NCBI RefSeq assembly: GCF_042854845.1
Contig: NZ_AP031498.1
Coordinates: 4,464,001-4,528,000 of the forward strand
DNA length: 64,000 bases
From: Maricurvus nonylphenolicus
GTDB taxonomy: Bacteria > Pseudomonadota > Gammaproteobacteria > Pseudomonadales > Cellvibrionaceae
Direction: 5' to 3'
In this document: positions 1 to 8,056 of the stretch, piece after piece
How the letters are laid out: the number at the start of each line of letters is the position of its first letter
Position numbering within the stretch: the stretch's first letter is position 1
The notes under the pieces: model-generated
Databases searched by the model: none
What the model saw: the letters and a program-made list of their open reading frames with translations, nothing else
Told to the model about the DNA's origin: nothing
Program-made: the position numbers and the translations under genes

Positions 1-568
1 GCGCTTCATCCAACACAACAAAGGTTTTGCTGTTAAAGGTTTTACCGCGCATAAACGCTAAAGGTGCCGCCACGATTCTACCGTGACGCAAACAGTACTC
101 GACTGTTCCTGCGCCTAAACGCTCATTGAGGATGTCACGAAAGGCATCGATATAAACCGAAAACTTTTCATCAACCGCACCCGGTAAAAATCCCAGTTGC
201 TCGCCAGCCTCAACCGCAGGTCGCGTCAAAATAATTTGTTCAATTTGACCCGATTCCAATGCTTGCGCTGCCAGAGCACCGGCACAATAACTTTTCCCTG
301 TACCAGCAGGCCCAAGACCAAACGTTAAACAATGATTTTTGATGGCAGAGATATAACGTTTTTGAGCAGGGGTGCGAGGTTCGAGGGGAGTGTTAGCGCG
401 CTGGGGAGAATAGGCGGTTCCCAGATTGGGAGATAGCGGATTGAGCTCTACGATGTCGGCGCTTTCTCGTCGTCGTTTCCCTGACGACTTTTTATGGCCT
501 TTTTGTTTTCGATCTTCCGAGTGGGAAGGGTAATGCGCGTTGCGTTTGGAGCACGATCTTTTCGCCAT
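1..568 (-). CDS. PhoH-like ATPase, partial (3' end outside window)
   Basis: The first 189 residues of a PhoH-family P-loop ATPase lie here; the gene runs off the left edge. The Walker A motif GPAGTGKS is at about residues 86-93 and a Walker B motif (FVVLDEA) at the cut end. Between them is the PhoH-typical stretch with TRPAVEAGE and LGFLPG. About 60 residues at the N-terminus are basic and low in complexity, resembling a nucleic-acid-binding tail. The start ATG at 566-568 is the first in frame. PhoH proteins are cytoplasmic ATPases linked to RNA metabolism or phosphate stress; the exact role here is unknown. The PhoH assignment is firm. Confidence 0.9.
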   Translation of the reverse strand, partial: MAKRSCSKRNAHYPSHSEDRKQKGHKKSSGKRRRESADIVELNPLSPNLGTAYSPQRANTPLEPRTPAQKRYISAIKNHCLTFGLGPAGTGKSYCAGALAAQALESGQIEQIILTRPAVEAGEQLGFLPGAVDEKFSVYIDAFRDILNERLGAGTVEYCLRHGRIVAAPLAFMRGKTFNSKTFVVLDEA

Positions 569-1165
569 AAGTGACAATCCTTTCTGGTCAAATCATCTGG
601 TACGAGAGGATGCTGAGCATCGGTGCATTACCAGAACAATAAAACGAATTAATTAAGTCATTAATGGATCGAACGTTTTCCGGTAGCTCCTCCTTTAACA
701 GCTACAAATGAGGTGGGAGACAAACCCAATAAAAAATCGACTGGTTTGTACGTTCTCAAAAAAGTTAGAACCAAGTCTAAAACTTTAGAGCCGAACAACC
801 CTTGCAACTGAAAATTCAGTCACCACGATTTTACTACCGGGTTTAGTCATTAATAGCTTTTACTAATTAAGGTAGCAAAAGTTAATTAATGCCTGTGAAA
901 TTCCTTTCACGTGTCTGATTCTATCCATATTTAAAGACAGACTGCAATAGTTATAAACCGCTTTGACGACACTTTTATGACGTATCTTTAAGGGTTTTAT
1001 GCCGTTGCAATATAAATGTCTCACTTTTTGATTTTATGCTTATACTTAAAAGTAGCGTAAATACATTGGCACAGAGCGTGATGCTCGGGGCAGTCAATTT
1101 TTTTCGCCCCACCATAGAGCACTTCAGCGCCGACTGTGCCTCATCCTGCAACGGAGGTACGGTAT
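569..1165. other. Intergenic region between divergent genes
   Basis: This A+T-rich stretch of nearly 600 bases separates the phoH-like gene from the divergent deacylase gene. I see no convincing gene. A small hairpin (GTGAAA-TTCC-TTTCAC) lies near 894-909. A short plus-strand frame from 1036 overlaps the deacylase start out of frame and has no family features. The region presumably holds both promoters, but I cannot assign clear -35/-10 boxes. Confidence 0.4.
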
Positions 1166-1657
1166 ATGGGTATTGCTGTTACGCTAGAAAACTATCTCAA
1201 AACAAAATCTGTAGCCTACGATGTGGTTGAGCATCGTTACAGTGAAGGATCGTTTAATACCGCCGTAGCCGCTAGAGTCCCATGCCAGCAGCTATTAAAA
1301 GGCGTTGTGTTTCGCGATGAAGATCTGCATTACACCATGGCAATCCTGCCCGCCAGCCATCGGGTCAGGCGTCATACCCTCAATCAAATCTTTGATCGAC
1401 GTATGGAACTGGCTGACGAAGAAGAACTGGAAGATCTGTTTCACGACTGTGAAAAAGGCGCTATTCCCTGTCTCGGGCAGGCTTACGGCATGAATGTTAT
1501 CTGGGATGATGACATTGAACAGTCACCGGAGTTTTTCCTCGAAGCGGGAGACCACCAACACCTTATTCATATGGCCAAGCCCGACCTCGATAAACTGATC
1601 GCCTCGAGCATGCATGACAAGATAGCCATCTGCACGCGGCACGATCAGCCCTTGTAG
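1166..1657 (+). CDS. YbaK/prolyl-tRNA editing-type aminoacyl-tRNA deacylase
   Basis: This 163-residue protein has the layout of the YbaK/ProRS-associated editing family, cytoplasmic hydrolases that clear mischarged tRNAs. The N-terminus (about residues 5-25) carries the LxxYL...Y..VEH pattern, followed by a VFRDEDLHYTMAILPA strand and the family's conserved C-terminal Gly/Pro region (about residue 95). I chose ATG 1166 over the in-frame ATG 1136 because a GGAGG sits seven bases before 1166. It ends at a bidirectional terminator shared with the convergent exbD. The tRNA or amino-acid specificity cannot be read from sequence. Confidence 0.75.
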   Translation: MGIAVTLENYLKTKSVAYDVVEHRYSEGSFNTAVAARVPCQQLLKGVVFRDEDLHYTMAILPASHRVRRHTLNQIFDRRMELADEEELEDLFHDCEKGAIPCLGQAYGMNVIWDDDIEQSPEFFLEAGDHQHLIHMAKPDLDKLIASSMHDKIAICTRHDQPL

Positions 1658-1693
1658 TCACATTAACTCGTGATATCAAAAAATCTCAGGCAT

Positions 1694-1723
1694 AAAAAAA
1701 GCAGCTCCAGGAGCTGCTTTTTT
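1694..1723. terminator. Bidirectional intrinsic terminator
   Basis: A perfect GCAGCTCC/GGAGCTGC stem with a one-base centre is flanked by an A-tract on the left and a T-tract on the right. It can therefore act on both strands, between the convergent deacylase gene and exbD. Confidence 0.85.
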
Positions 1724-1742
1724 GCATCCAAATAAAGCGTGT

Positions 1743-2162
1743 TTACTTAGACGGTTCTGGGCGCGCCAGTGATACGTTGTAGATGCCTGCTTCACGGGCT
1801 GCATCGGCAATGGCCACAAAGCTCTTGGCACTTGCTTTGGCATCAGCTTTAACGATTACCGGAGCTTCTGGGTTCTCGGCATGCATACGCTCAATATTGG
1901 CTCGAATAGCACGGATGTCTACACGACGCTGCTCCATCCAAATTTCATCGTTGGAACGTACTTCCACCAGGATGGACTTGCTGTCTGGATCAGGAGGGGT
2001 GTTTTCCTGATTCTCTGGGACATTAACGTCAATGGTGCTCTCTTTAACGAAAGATGCCGTTACGATAAAGAAGATCAACATGATGAACACCACGTCTAGC
2101 ATGGGTGTCAGATCAATTTCACTATTGTCTTCAGCGTCGCCGTGGCCTTTTTTACGTCTCAC
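1743..2162 (-). CDS. ExbD/TolR family proton-channel subunit (solitary)
   Basis: This 139-residue inner-membrane protein has one N-terminal transmembrane helix (about residues 22-42). It contains the family signature DLTPMLDVVFIMLIFF with the membrane aspartate needed for proton use in ExbB-ExbD motors. The C-terminus is periplasmic and ends in the ExbD fold (VIVKADAKA and LARPE). ExbD normally pairs with ExbB and a TonB-like protein, but no exbB lies beside it; the nearest one is in the 17-27 kb operon. Length is normal for ExbD. The partner is not evident. Confidence 0.9.
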   Translation of the reverse strand: MRRKKGHGDAEDNSEIDLTPMLDVVFIMLIFFIVTASFVKESTIDVNVPENQENTPPDPDSKSILVEVRSNDEIWMEQRRVDIRAIRANIERMHAENPEAPVIVKADAKASAKSFVAIADAAREAGIYNVSLARPEPSK

Positions 2163-2453
2163 GATACTACCTCTTTAACTTTATTATTTATCAATCCTGC
2201 AACCCGCTGTCCCCCCCAATCAGGTAGTAGACGGGTATCTTTGCGTCTAGCAATCTCACTAAACATGGGCCTTTTAGCCCGCCAGGGTCGTCTCACTCAA
2301 CACGCCCCGGTCTTGTAGGGGGCACATATTAGCAGCTTCTTTGACAGCTGCCTAACAGAAAGTGTCCAACCACCCACTTTTGGGGGATCTTTAGGGACTT
2401 TTGCTGCGATCTGCTATGATCTCCAGCATTAAGCCCCTAAACGGACAGATATC

Positions 2454-2798
2454 ATGCAGTTAGAACAGTTCTTAACCAAGCTGAAAACCACCCCAGAAAG
2501 CGTCGAGTTTGAAGACACCATGGCCACCATTGAGGCCAACTACAACTACCAGGCTTCAGCCTTCACCAATGGCAGCGCCGAGAACAGTGCCGAGCAGAAC
2601 CAAGGCTCGTGTAAATTGCTGGCTTTTGCCAAGCTGCAAGGACTCTCAGCCGAACAAACCCTGGCCTGCTTTGGCCGCTATTACCGTGAAGATGTGCTGG
2701 GTAACCCAGACGGTGATGATCACCAGAATATCCGCCAGTTTATGGCCAATGGCTGGGACGGCGTCAGCTTCGCCGGGACTGCTCTGACCGCCAAGTAA
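2454..2798 (+). CDS. HopJ type III effector family protein
   Basis: This 114-residue cytoplasmic protein matches the HopJ family: an N-terminal FLTKLKTTPESVEFEDTMA segment, a central NGSAENSAEQNQGSCKLLAFAKL segment and a C-terminal GxDHQNIRQFMANGWDGVSF segment. Despite the name, which comes from a Pseudomonas syringae effector candidate, homologues are common in free-living gammaproteobacteria without type III secretion. No secretion genes are nearby and there is no signal peptide. The biochemical role is unknown. Confidence 0.85.
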   Translation: MQLEQFLTKLKTTPESVEFEDTMATIEANYNYQASAFTNGSAENSAEQNQGSCKLLAFAKLQGLSAEQTLACFGRYYREDVLGNPDGDDHQNIRQFMANGWDGVSFAGTALTAK

Positions 2799-2803
2799 GA
2801 CTG

Positions 2804-2828
2804 CAAACGCCGTTAGCGACGGCGTTTG
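2804..2828. terminator. Convergent terminator hairpin overlapping a gene 3' end
   Basis: A perfect 10-bp stem (CAAACGCCGT/ACGGCGTTTG) with a five-base loop lies between convergent genes. It includes the stop codon and the last Arg codons of the minus-strand gene, so the terminator is partly coding. There is no long T-tract. Confidence 0.55.
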
Positions 2829-3781
2829 ATCTTTTCTGCATCCTTGGAACGTGCATCCAGTCGCGCCAGGATCGCTGCCATTTCATCGGCTTCTGCCGCC
2901 GCTTTCGCCTTCTGCTGTGCTTCGCGCTCAGCCTTCTCCAGAGCAATAGCCTCTTTAATACGCTTCTCTTTGGCACTGGATCCCGTACGCCCGGCCGCCA
3001 GCTTGCTGGGGGTGGCTGCTGGTGTAGGTTTAGTTACGCTGGATGGACTGGAAGCCGCATTGGATTTACTGGCGGTTTTGACGGTAGAGGTTTTCTTGGC
3101 TGTAGCTTTCTTGCCACTGCCTTTGTTGGCTGCCCGACGTTGCTCAATGCGGGCAATCACGGCATTCATCTCAGCCTGACTATCGCGGGATTGGGTTTGG
3201 CGCAGTTGGTCACGTGCCTCACGTTCAGCAGCTATGGCTTCGCGGATGCGCTTTTCTTTCGAGGCTGAACCTGTGCGACCGGCAGCCATTTTAGGCTCAG
3301 CAGCGGAACTCGCTGGGGCACTGACAGGCTTTCTGACTGCTGAGGCATTGGACTGAGTCGCAGAAGGTTTGGCAGACGCAGCTTGAACGGTCTGGGCAGA
3401 CGAGGAACCCTGCGGCGAAGCCATACCCGCTTCGGCTTCACGGGCAGCTTCTTCAATGGAGGCCATAATGGCTTCCATGCTCATGGATTTCTTACCCACC
3501 ACCGAGCTCGAACTACGGCGAGCACTCTTAATCGCCTCTGCCCCTAGCTCATCACGAGCTTCGCGGGTCAGCTCACGCAGTTCAGCGCCGCTGTCTGCGT
3601 AAGCGTATTCTTCCACTTCAAAACTGTCGGCACCGTGGCGGCGAATCTGGGCAAAGAATTTACCACTTGCGCCTTCATCTGCCTGACTGATCAACTGTGC
3701 CCATTCAACTTCTAAGCCTTCACGGGTATTGCCCACAAAAACGTCACCGGTTACTTCATTGGTGGCGGAAAAAACGATCAC
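2813..3781 (-). CDS. Protein with degenerate GIY-YIG domain and two 51-residue repeats
   Basis: Residues 1-85 of this 322-residue protein have the pattern of a GIY-YIG nuclease domain of the phage/homing type: a first strand ending in TN, a turn G, a second strand (VFVGNT), a helix, then FFAQIRRHGADSFEVEEY and a final helix. The catalytic features look lost: the first-strand Tyr is Phe4, YIG is FVG, and the helix position usually Arg is Glu26. The rest is Ala/Ser/Lys-rich linker holding two equal-length repeats at 166-216 and 262-312. Each starts AAGRTGS, continues with a charged KEKRI helix and ends with a helix like the one near 103-112. No signal peptide. I infer a non-catalytic DNA-binding or scaffold role; this is unproven. 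Confidence 0.65.
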   Translation of the reverse strand: MIVFSATNEVTGDVFVGNTREGLEVEWAQLISQADEGASGKFFAQIRRHGADSFEVEEYAYADSGAELRELTREARDELGAEAIKSARRSSSSVVGKKSMSMEAIMASIEEAAREAEAGMASPQGSSSAQTVQAASAKPSATQSNASAVRKPVSAPASSAAEPKMAAGRTGSASKEKRIREAIAAEREARDQLRQTQSRDSQAEMNAVIARIEQRRAANKGSGKKATAKKTSTVKTASKSNAASSPSSVTKPTPAATPSKLAAGRTGSSAKEKRIKEAIALEKAEREAQQKAKAAAEADEMAAILARLDARSKDAEKIKRRR

Positions 3782-3863
3782 CCAGCGCTACCTCTACTTA
3801 CTCTGCTTTCTACTCGGTTTAGGGCGCGGAATTATAGTGACGAAAAAGAAAATAGTAAGGATT

Positions 3864-3897
3864 GACAGACAAAAAAAGTGGTCTTTTTTTGTCTGTC
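3864..3897 (-). terminator. Long hairpin downstream of the FAH-family gene
   Basis: A perfect 15-bp stem (GACAGACAAAAAAAG and its complement) with a four-base TGGT loop starts 31 bases past the stop codon of the minus-strand hydrolase gene. The seven-A/seven-T tracts sit inside the stem. It is probably the transcription terminator of that gene, although its T-run is not in the usual 3' position. Confidence 0.55.
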
Positions 3898-3927
3898 TAA
3901 AAAGAAAATTTACGAATGGATCAAACC

Positions 3928-4830
3928 TTATACAACTCGGTTTGTGAGACTACCCACACCAGACACAGAAACCACCACTTCATCACCGGATTTCAGGTAT
4001 TTGCTCGGACGAAATCCCATGCCGACACCTGCCGGCGTTCCTGTAGCAATAATATCGCCAGGCAATAGAGTCATGCCTTTTGATAGTGTGGCAATAATAG
4101 TCGGTAAATCAAAAATCAGCTGATCGAGATTGGCACACTGGCGTTGTTCACCGTTAATGTGGCAACTGACCTGAATATCTTTTGGCTCGGGCATAACACT
4201 GCGGTGCACTACCACTGGTCCCATAGGCGCAAAACCATCCAGGCTTTTGGCGCGAAACCACTGCACATGGTCTTTTTGTAAATCGCGCGCAGACACATCA
4301 TTGATCGCAGTATAACCAAAGACATGATCCAGCGCCTGCTCTTCAGGGATATCGCGCCCTTCTTTGCCAATAATCAGGGCCAGTTCCGCTTCATAATCGA
4401 GCTTGCGGGTTAACTCGGCGTGGGCAGGGATATCGTCTCCCGGACCGATAACCGATGTGGTTGCCTTGGTAAAGATAATGGGATGCTCTGGGGCATCGCT
4501 GGATGCCTGCATTTTCTCAGCCACTTCTTTGGCATGGTCGAGATAGTTTTTCCCCAGGCATAAAATATTGCGACGCGGCTGCGGAATAGGCGCAATGACT
4601 TTTACTTCGCTGTAGGCTCGGCAACTAACGCCTTTATCCAAAGCAACCTGGGCCAGCCCCCACAGAGCCGCAACCTGCTCATCAGTCCAGCCGACTATCT
4701 CAGCCAGGGTCATTGGTAGCGGTTCCAATTCAAACAGTTTCGCCGCTGCAGTCAGGTCAACCACCTGCTGCTGCCCTTCATCTTCAATCAAGGCACCGAG
4801 CTGGCCTTGCTCCAGGGTTAAGAACTTCAT
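3928..4830 (-). CDS. Fumarylacetoacetate hydrolase family protein
   Basis: This 300-residue protein is a full-length member of the FAH family, metal-dependent cytoplasmic enzymes that cleave or hydrate acylpyruvate-type substrates. Key stretches are NILCLGKNYLDHAKEV (about residue 75), the metal-ligand segment DYEAELALIIG with its paired Glu residues, GYTAINDVSARDLQ, and the C-terminal LLPGDIIATGTPAGVGMG. I chose ATG 4828-4830 because AAGGA lies just upstream; an in-frame ATG nine codons earlier lacks this. It stands alone between a hairpin and dinB, so the pathway (aromatic or keto-acid catabolism) cannot be fixed. Confidence 0.9.
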   Translation of the reverse strand: MKFLTLEQGQLGALIEDEGQQQVVDLTAAAKLFELEPLPMTLAEIVGWTDEQVAALWGLAQVALDKGVSCRAYSEVKVIAPIPQPRRNILCLGKNYLDHAKEVAEKMQASSDAPEHPIIFTKATTSVIGPGDDIPAHAELTRKLDYEAELALIIGKEGRDIPEEQALDHVFGYTAINDVSARDLQKDHVQWFRAKSLDGFAPMGPVVVHRSVMPEPKDIQVSCHINGEQRQCANLDQLIFDLPTIIATLSKGMTLLPGDIIATGTPAGVGMGFRPSKYLKSGDEVVVSVSGVGSLTNRVV

Positions 4831-4887
4831 AGAGCGATCCTTTAAAACACTTTGCAAAAATCTGAACGCATTGTTGAGCTATTGTGG

Positions 4888-6021
4888 CTATTTCTCAAGC
4901 TTTTGATCGTTTTCGGCCAGGGCAAATTCAAGCTGGGCGAAGATATTATCCTCTTCCTTAACCTGGCCTTCACTCTCAGCCTGTGGCTCCGCAAAACGCA
5001 CCCCCACCCCGAGTAACCGCACTGGTTTATCGTCACCGCGGACAAAGGCTTGCTGCATAAGACGGCGATAATCCCCCAATCGTGCCTGGGTATCCACGCG
5101 CTCCAGGGTGGTCGAGGTAAAGTCGGCAAATTTGATCTTCACAAACGCCTTGGCCACTTCAAAGCCCTCTTCCGGATACTTCTTTATGTGGTTATCCAAA
5201 CGCTCCAACATCTCATCGAAGAGGTCCGGTAGCCGGGCCAAACAGGCATCGAGGTCAGAGAGATCTTCAGCGTAAGTGTGCTCGACGCTGAGGGATTTTC
5301 GCCGCCGGTAGGTTTTAACCTGACGCAGGTCTATACCACGGCACAGGTCATAAAGGCGCGGACCAAAACTGCCAAACACCTCTCCCAGCTCCGCCTGGCT
5401 CAAAGCGCGAAGGTCACCACAGGTAATGATTCCCACCTGGCGCATTTTCGAGGCCGTCACCTTGCCCACCCCGGAGATTTTAGCCACCGGCAAAGCGGCA
5501 ACAAAACCATCCACTTCAGCGGGACTGATCACCGTCATGCCATTGGGCTTTTGCCAATCACTGGCCACCTTGGCCAAAAACTTGTTGGGGGCGACTCCTG
5601 CCGAAACGGTAATCGCCAGTGCCCGCTCAATGCGCTGACGAATTTCCTTGGCCATCAGCGTGGCACTGCCCTGGCAACGATCACTGTCGGTCACATCCAG
5701 GTAGGCTTCATCCAGAGACAGAGGCTCTACCAGGTCGGTATAGTCATGAAAGATCTCGCGCATCACCATGGAGGCATCGCGGTACTTTTCAAAATGGTGG
5801 GGCACAATCAACAGATGCGGGCACTGAATTAACGCCTGGCTGGATGCCATAGCCGAGTGCACGCCGTATTTACGCGCTTCGTAATTACAGGTTGAAATCA
5901 CGCCGCGTCGGGTAGCATCACCGCCTACCGCTATAGGTCGATTGCGAAATTCCGGGTTATCACGCATCTCAATCGCAGCGTAAAAACAGTCGGCATCTAT
6001 GTGAATAATCTTACGGTTCAT
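4888..6021 (-). CDS. dinB: DNA polymerase IV (Y-family translesion polymerase)
   Basis: The 377-residue product is DinB, the error-prone polymerase that copies past damaged template. The catalytic palm shows IIHIDADCFYAA near residue 5 and SLDEAYLDVT near residue 100. A helix-hairpin-helix (KISGVGKVTASKM) and a little-finger domain with the family's RRKSLSVEHTY segment follow. ATG 6019-6021 places the first catalytic Asp at the usual position; a longer frame adds 51 unrelated residues and would run through the LexA site. A LexA box 22 bases upstream implies SOS induction. Confidence 0.95.
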   Translation of the reverse strand: MNRKIIHIDADCFYAAIEMRDNPEFRNRPIAVGGDATRRGVISTCNYEARKYGVHSAMASSQALIQCPHLLIVPHHFEKYRDASMVMREIFHDYTDLVEPLSLDEAYLDVTDSDRCQGSATLMAKEIRQRIERALAITVSAGVAPNKFLAKVASDWQKPNGMTVISPAEVDGFVAALPVAKISGVGKVTASKMRQVGIITCGDLRALSQAELGEVFGSFGPRLYDLCRGIDLRQVKTYRRRKSLSVEHTYAEDLSDLDACLARLPDLFDEMLERLDNHIKKYPEEGFEVAKAFVKIKFADFTSTTLERVDTQARLGDYRRLMQQAFVRGDDKPVRLLGVGVRFAEPQAESEGQVKEEDNIFAQLEFALAENDQKLEK

Positions 6022-6042
6022 AGGGTCTATAATGCCGCAAAA

Positions 6043-6058
6043 CTGTCTGTATATACAG
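6043..6058. promoter_or_regulatory. LexA (SOS) operator
   Basis: The 16-base site CTGTCTGTATATACAG fits the gammaproteobacterial LexA consensus CTGT-N8-ACAG exactly, with AT-rich centre and A/T flanks. It lies 22 bases before dinB and about 80 bases before the divergent gene at 6139, so it surely serves dinB and may also affect the neighbour. Confidence 0.85.
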
Positions 6059-6138
6059 TGTATTTTTCTAACCTGTACAAAGCGGACTTCGCTATAATAG
6101 CGGCTCTGACATTTTATAAATTGTGGATAGAGTAACTT

Positions 6139-6549
6139 ATGAGTATCGGTGCCTGGGATCCCAATGAAGGCCAAGCCGCCCCAACCTTTGAACCCACTGA
6201 CGAGCAGCTAGCACTGTTTATCAGCCTTAGCCGCGACAACCAGTTGGAGACACTGGCTGGGCAACTGAATGCCTCCCAGCAAACCGATTGGCGTCCTGTA
6301 ATGCAGTTGGAACGTGAGCTGTGGATAAAAACCGCGGACAGCTACAGTGAAGATGAAGTGATTCACCTGATCCGCTTCTTTACCGAAGCCGAGATGCAAC
6401 TACCAGGCTGGGAAGCAGCCGAGCATTCACCGGTGATTGGCCTGGTGAAAGCCCTGCGCAAGCGCGGCACACCTCCAGCCAAAGAACTGCTGTTGTGGAT
6501 TAAAGAGAAAAGCAATAACCGCTTTTTACCTAACGGCCCCTTACTTTAA
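6139..6549 (+). CDS. Conserved hypothetical protein divergent from dinB
   Basis: This is a 136-residue soluble, acidic protein of unknown function. It looks largely helical, with no signal peptide or membrane segment. The middle has a Trp/Arg-containing stretch (DWRPVMQLERELWIKTADSYSEDEV) and the C-terminus is basic and ends NNRFLPNGPLL. It shares the upstream region, including the LexA box, with dinB, which makes an SOS link possible but not shown. I do not recognise the family with confidence. Confidence 0.7.
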   Translation: MSIGAWDPNEGQAAPTFEPTDEQLALFISLSRDNQLETLAGQLNASQQTDWRPVMQLERELWIKTADSYSEDEVIHLIRFFTEAEMQLPGWEAAEHSPVIGLVKALRKRGTPPAKELLLWIKEKSNNRFLPNGPLL

Positions 6550-6555
6550 CCGCAT

Positions 6556-7311
6556 CTACAGCTGTCTTAACCTGGCAGCAATCTTCGACCAGCGGTTGCG
6601 TGGGGTCGGCGGTAACCTGTAGTTGCTGGCCCTGTCCCAAAACAGACATTTGCCCTGACTATCCAGCAACGCTATGGCAGGGCTTAGGGTGTCCTTGCCA
6701 CGACCGGCAAAGCTCCACGACCAGGGAGCACCGCCGCGTAAATTAATCCCCAGAGCATCAGCCCATGCAGGCTCCGCCCCAGCGATGGATGATTGGGGGT
6801 AAAGATAAACGATCTGCAGCCCTTTTAGCTCTGCCGCTTCTTCAGCAAAGGCGGCGGTATCACGCACAACCATCTGGCTAAACGGACAGGTTTCACCGCG
6901 CATAAACAGCACCAATGTCGGCTGCTTTTCACTGGCCAACGGAGCCAATACGGATGTGTCAGCTTCAGTTGCCCTCACTCCAGGTTTTACTGAACTCCAG
7001 AAAAAACGATATACCAACAGACAGGCAATGCCCAAGCCACCCAGCGCCAATGGCCAGCTGCGATCACCACCCACCAATAAAATCGCCAACCCCAACAGGC
7101 CCATGGCCATGGCCAGGGTTTCCCGCTCATCTTCAATAAATACAGGTGCGCGATAACGCCGCCACACATTAACCAGCTGTAAAGGTAACCAGGCCAGTAA
7201 AACCCCCGACCACAACCACTGGCCCTGTGCGATCATCACCAGGCTAAACAGCGTCATAGCCCAGGCGGCTATGACATAGAGACTATAAAAAAAGGAATTC
7301 CAGGCGTGCAT
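6556..7311 (-). CDS. Membrane protein with C-terminal peroxiredoxin/thioredoxin-like domain
   Basis: In this 251-residue protein the first 110 residues hold about four transmembrane helices (near 8-28, 32-47, 66-82 and 87-105). The rest is a thioredoxin-fold domain. The redox site is GETCPFSQ near residue 138, in the position of the peroxiredoxin/thioredoxin active site but with only one cysteine. A buried-strand LVLFMR precedes it and an AIALLDSQGKCLFW strand follows. It is last in a three-gene minus-strand run with the exported protein at 7327 and the PilZ gene at 8057. I infer a membrane-tethered redox protein; no partner is evident. Confidence 0.65.
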   Translation of the reverse strand: MHAWNSFFYSLYVIAAWAMTLFSLVMIAQGQWLWSGVLLAWLPLQLVNVWRRYRAPVFIEDERETLAMAMGLLGLAILLVGGDRSWPLALGGLGIACLLVYRFFWSSVKPGVRATEADTSVLAPLASEKQPTLVLFMRGETCPFSQMVVRDTAAFAEEAAELKGLQIVYLYPQSSIAGAEPAWADALGINLRGGAPWSWSFAGRGKDTLSPAIALLDSQGKCLFWDRASNYRLPPTPRNRWSKIAARLRQL

Positions 7312-7326
7312 AGAGTTTCAGAAACG

Positions 7327-8043
7327 TTATTGGGCTGAGGCAGGTACGCGGCGGCCAATGTTAATGGTTACCGTCTCTTTGTCATCAAAGACCAGACAAC
7401 GGGCCTGATATTTTAGCCCTCGCCCCTGCACATCCTTGGCATCGAAATGGCCATCAAACACCCATACCTGAGGCTCTTCCACGATTTCTTCAGCTTCGCC
7501 CTGTTTAGCTTTGGGTTTTGGTTTTGGCTTGGGCTTAGATTTAGCGGGATCAACGTCGGCTAACAATAAACGCTGCGGTTCCATAAACTGATCACTGACC
7601 CAGGTAAAATCACGCATAAAACGGGTTTTCTTCTGCAGGGCGTTTTCGCAATCCACGCGCTTGGCTTTTAAACGCTTCTTGGCCTCTGCCAGTTTGGCCA
7701 ATCGCGCTTCCTCTTCCTTCTTGGCTCGGTATTCCGGTGAGCGCATAGGGTTGGAATAGGTACGCTTGTGGCTGACAGCATCGACAATAATGGAGTAGCT
7801 CTTGTTGTGCGAGTCGCGACAGACAAATCGAAACACAGGGTTGTCACGGGTAGAGTAGCTTTCATGAAGCGTAGATTTGATCACCGACACACAATCAGCT
7901 TCATCCCGTTCCAGCGCTTCGGCTTGCTCACGCATCTCCGGCAACCATTCACGGTAACTGGCAGGTAGCCAGAAGTTGGCATTATTTACTGCCAAAGCAG
8001 ATTCACTGACAAGCAATGCAAGAATGATAAAAGCGCTACGCAT
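7327..8043 (-). CDS. Exported protein of unknown function with Lys/Pro linker
   Basis: This 238-residue protein begins with a clear signal peptide (MRSAFIILALLVSESALA). I therefore chose ATG 8041-8043 over a longer frame that starts with a Cys-rich, non-signal stretch. The mature part has a region around SYSTRDNPVFRFVCRDSHNKSYSIIVD, a charged coiled-coil-like helix (near 120-145) and a repetitive Lys-Pro run (near 175-185), ending in a small beta-rich segment. It lies 13 bases after the PilZ gene and 15 before the thioredoxin-like gene, so the three are probably co-transcribed. I do not recognise the family. Confidence 0.65.
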   Translation of the reverse strand: MRSAFIILALLVSESALAVNNANFWLPASYREWLPEMREQAEALERDEADCVSVIKSTLHESYSTRDNPVFRFVCRDSHNKSYSIIVDAVSHKRTYSNPMRSPEYRAKKEEEARLAKLAEAKKRLKAKRVDCENALQKKTRFMRDFTWVSDQFMEPQRLLLADVDPAKSKPKPKPKPKAKQGEAEEIVEEPQVWVFDGHFDAKDVQGRGLKYQARCLVFDDKETVTINIGRRVPASAQ

Positions 8044-8056
8044 AGGGTTTCCCGTC

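Noticed and set aside
1036..1230. Plus-strand frame upstream of the deacylase gene
   Set aside because: It overlaps the deacylase start out of frame, and the deacylase has the better ribosome-binding site and family match.
3864..3897. Homopolymer-rich hairpin as a sequencing artefact or attachment site
   Set aside because: Its place just after a stop codon fits a terminator; nothing nearby suggests integration.
5278..5832. Long plus-strand open frame of 184 codons
   Set aside because: It lies wholly inside dinB on the other strand, has no ribosome-binding site or family features, and mirrors dinB codon pattern.
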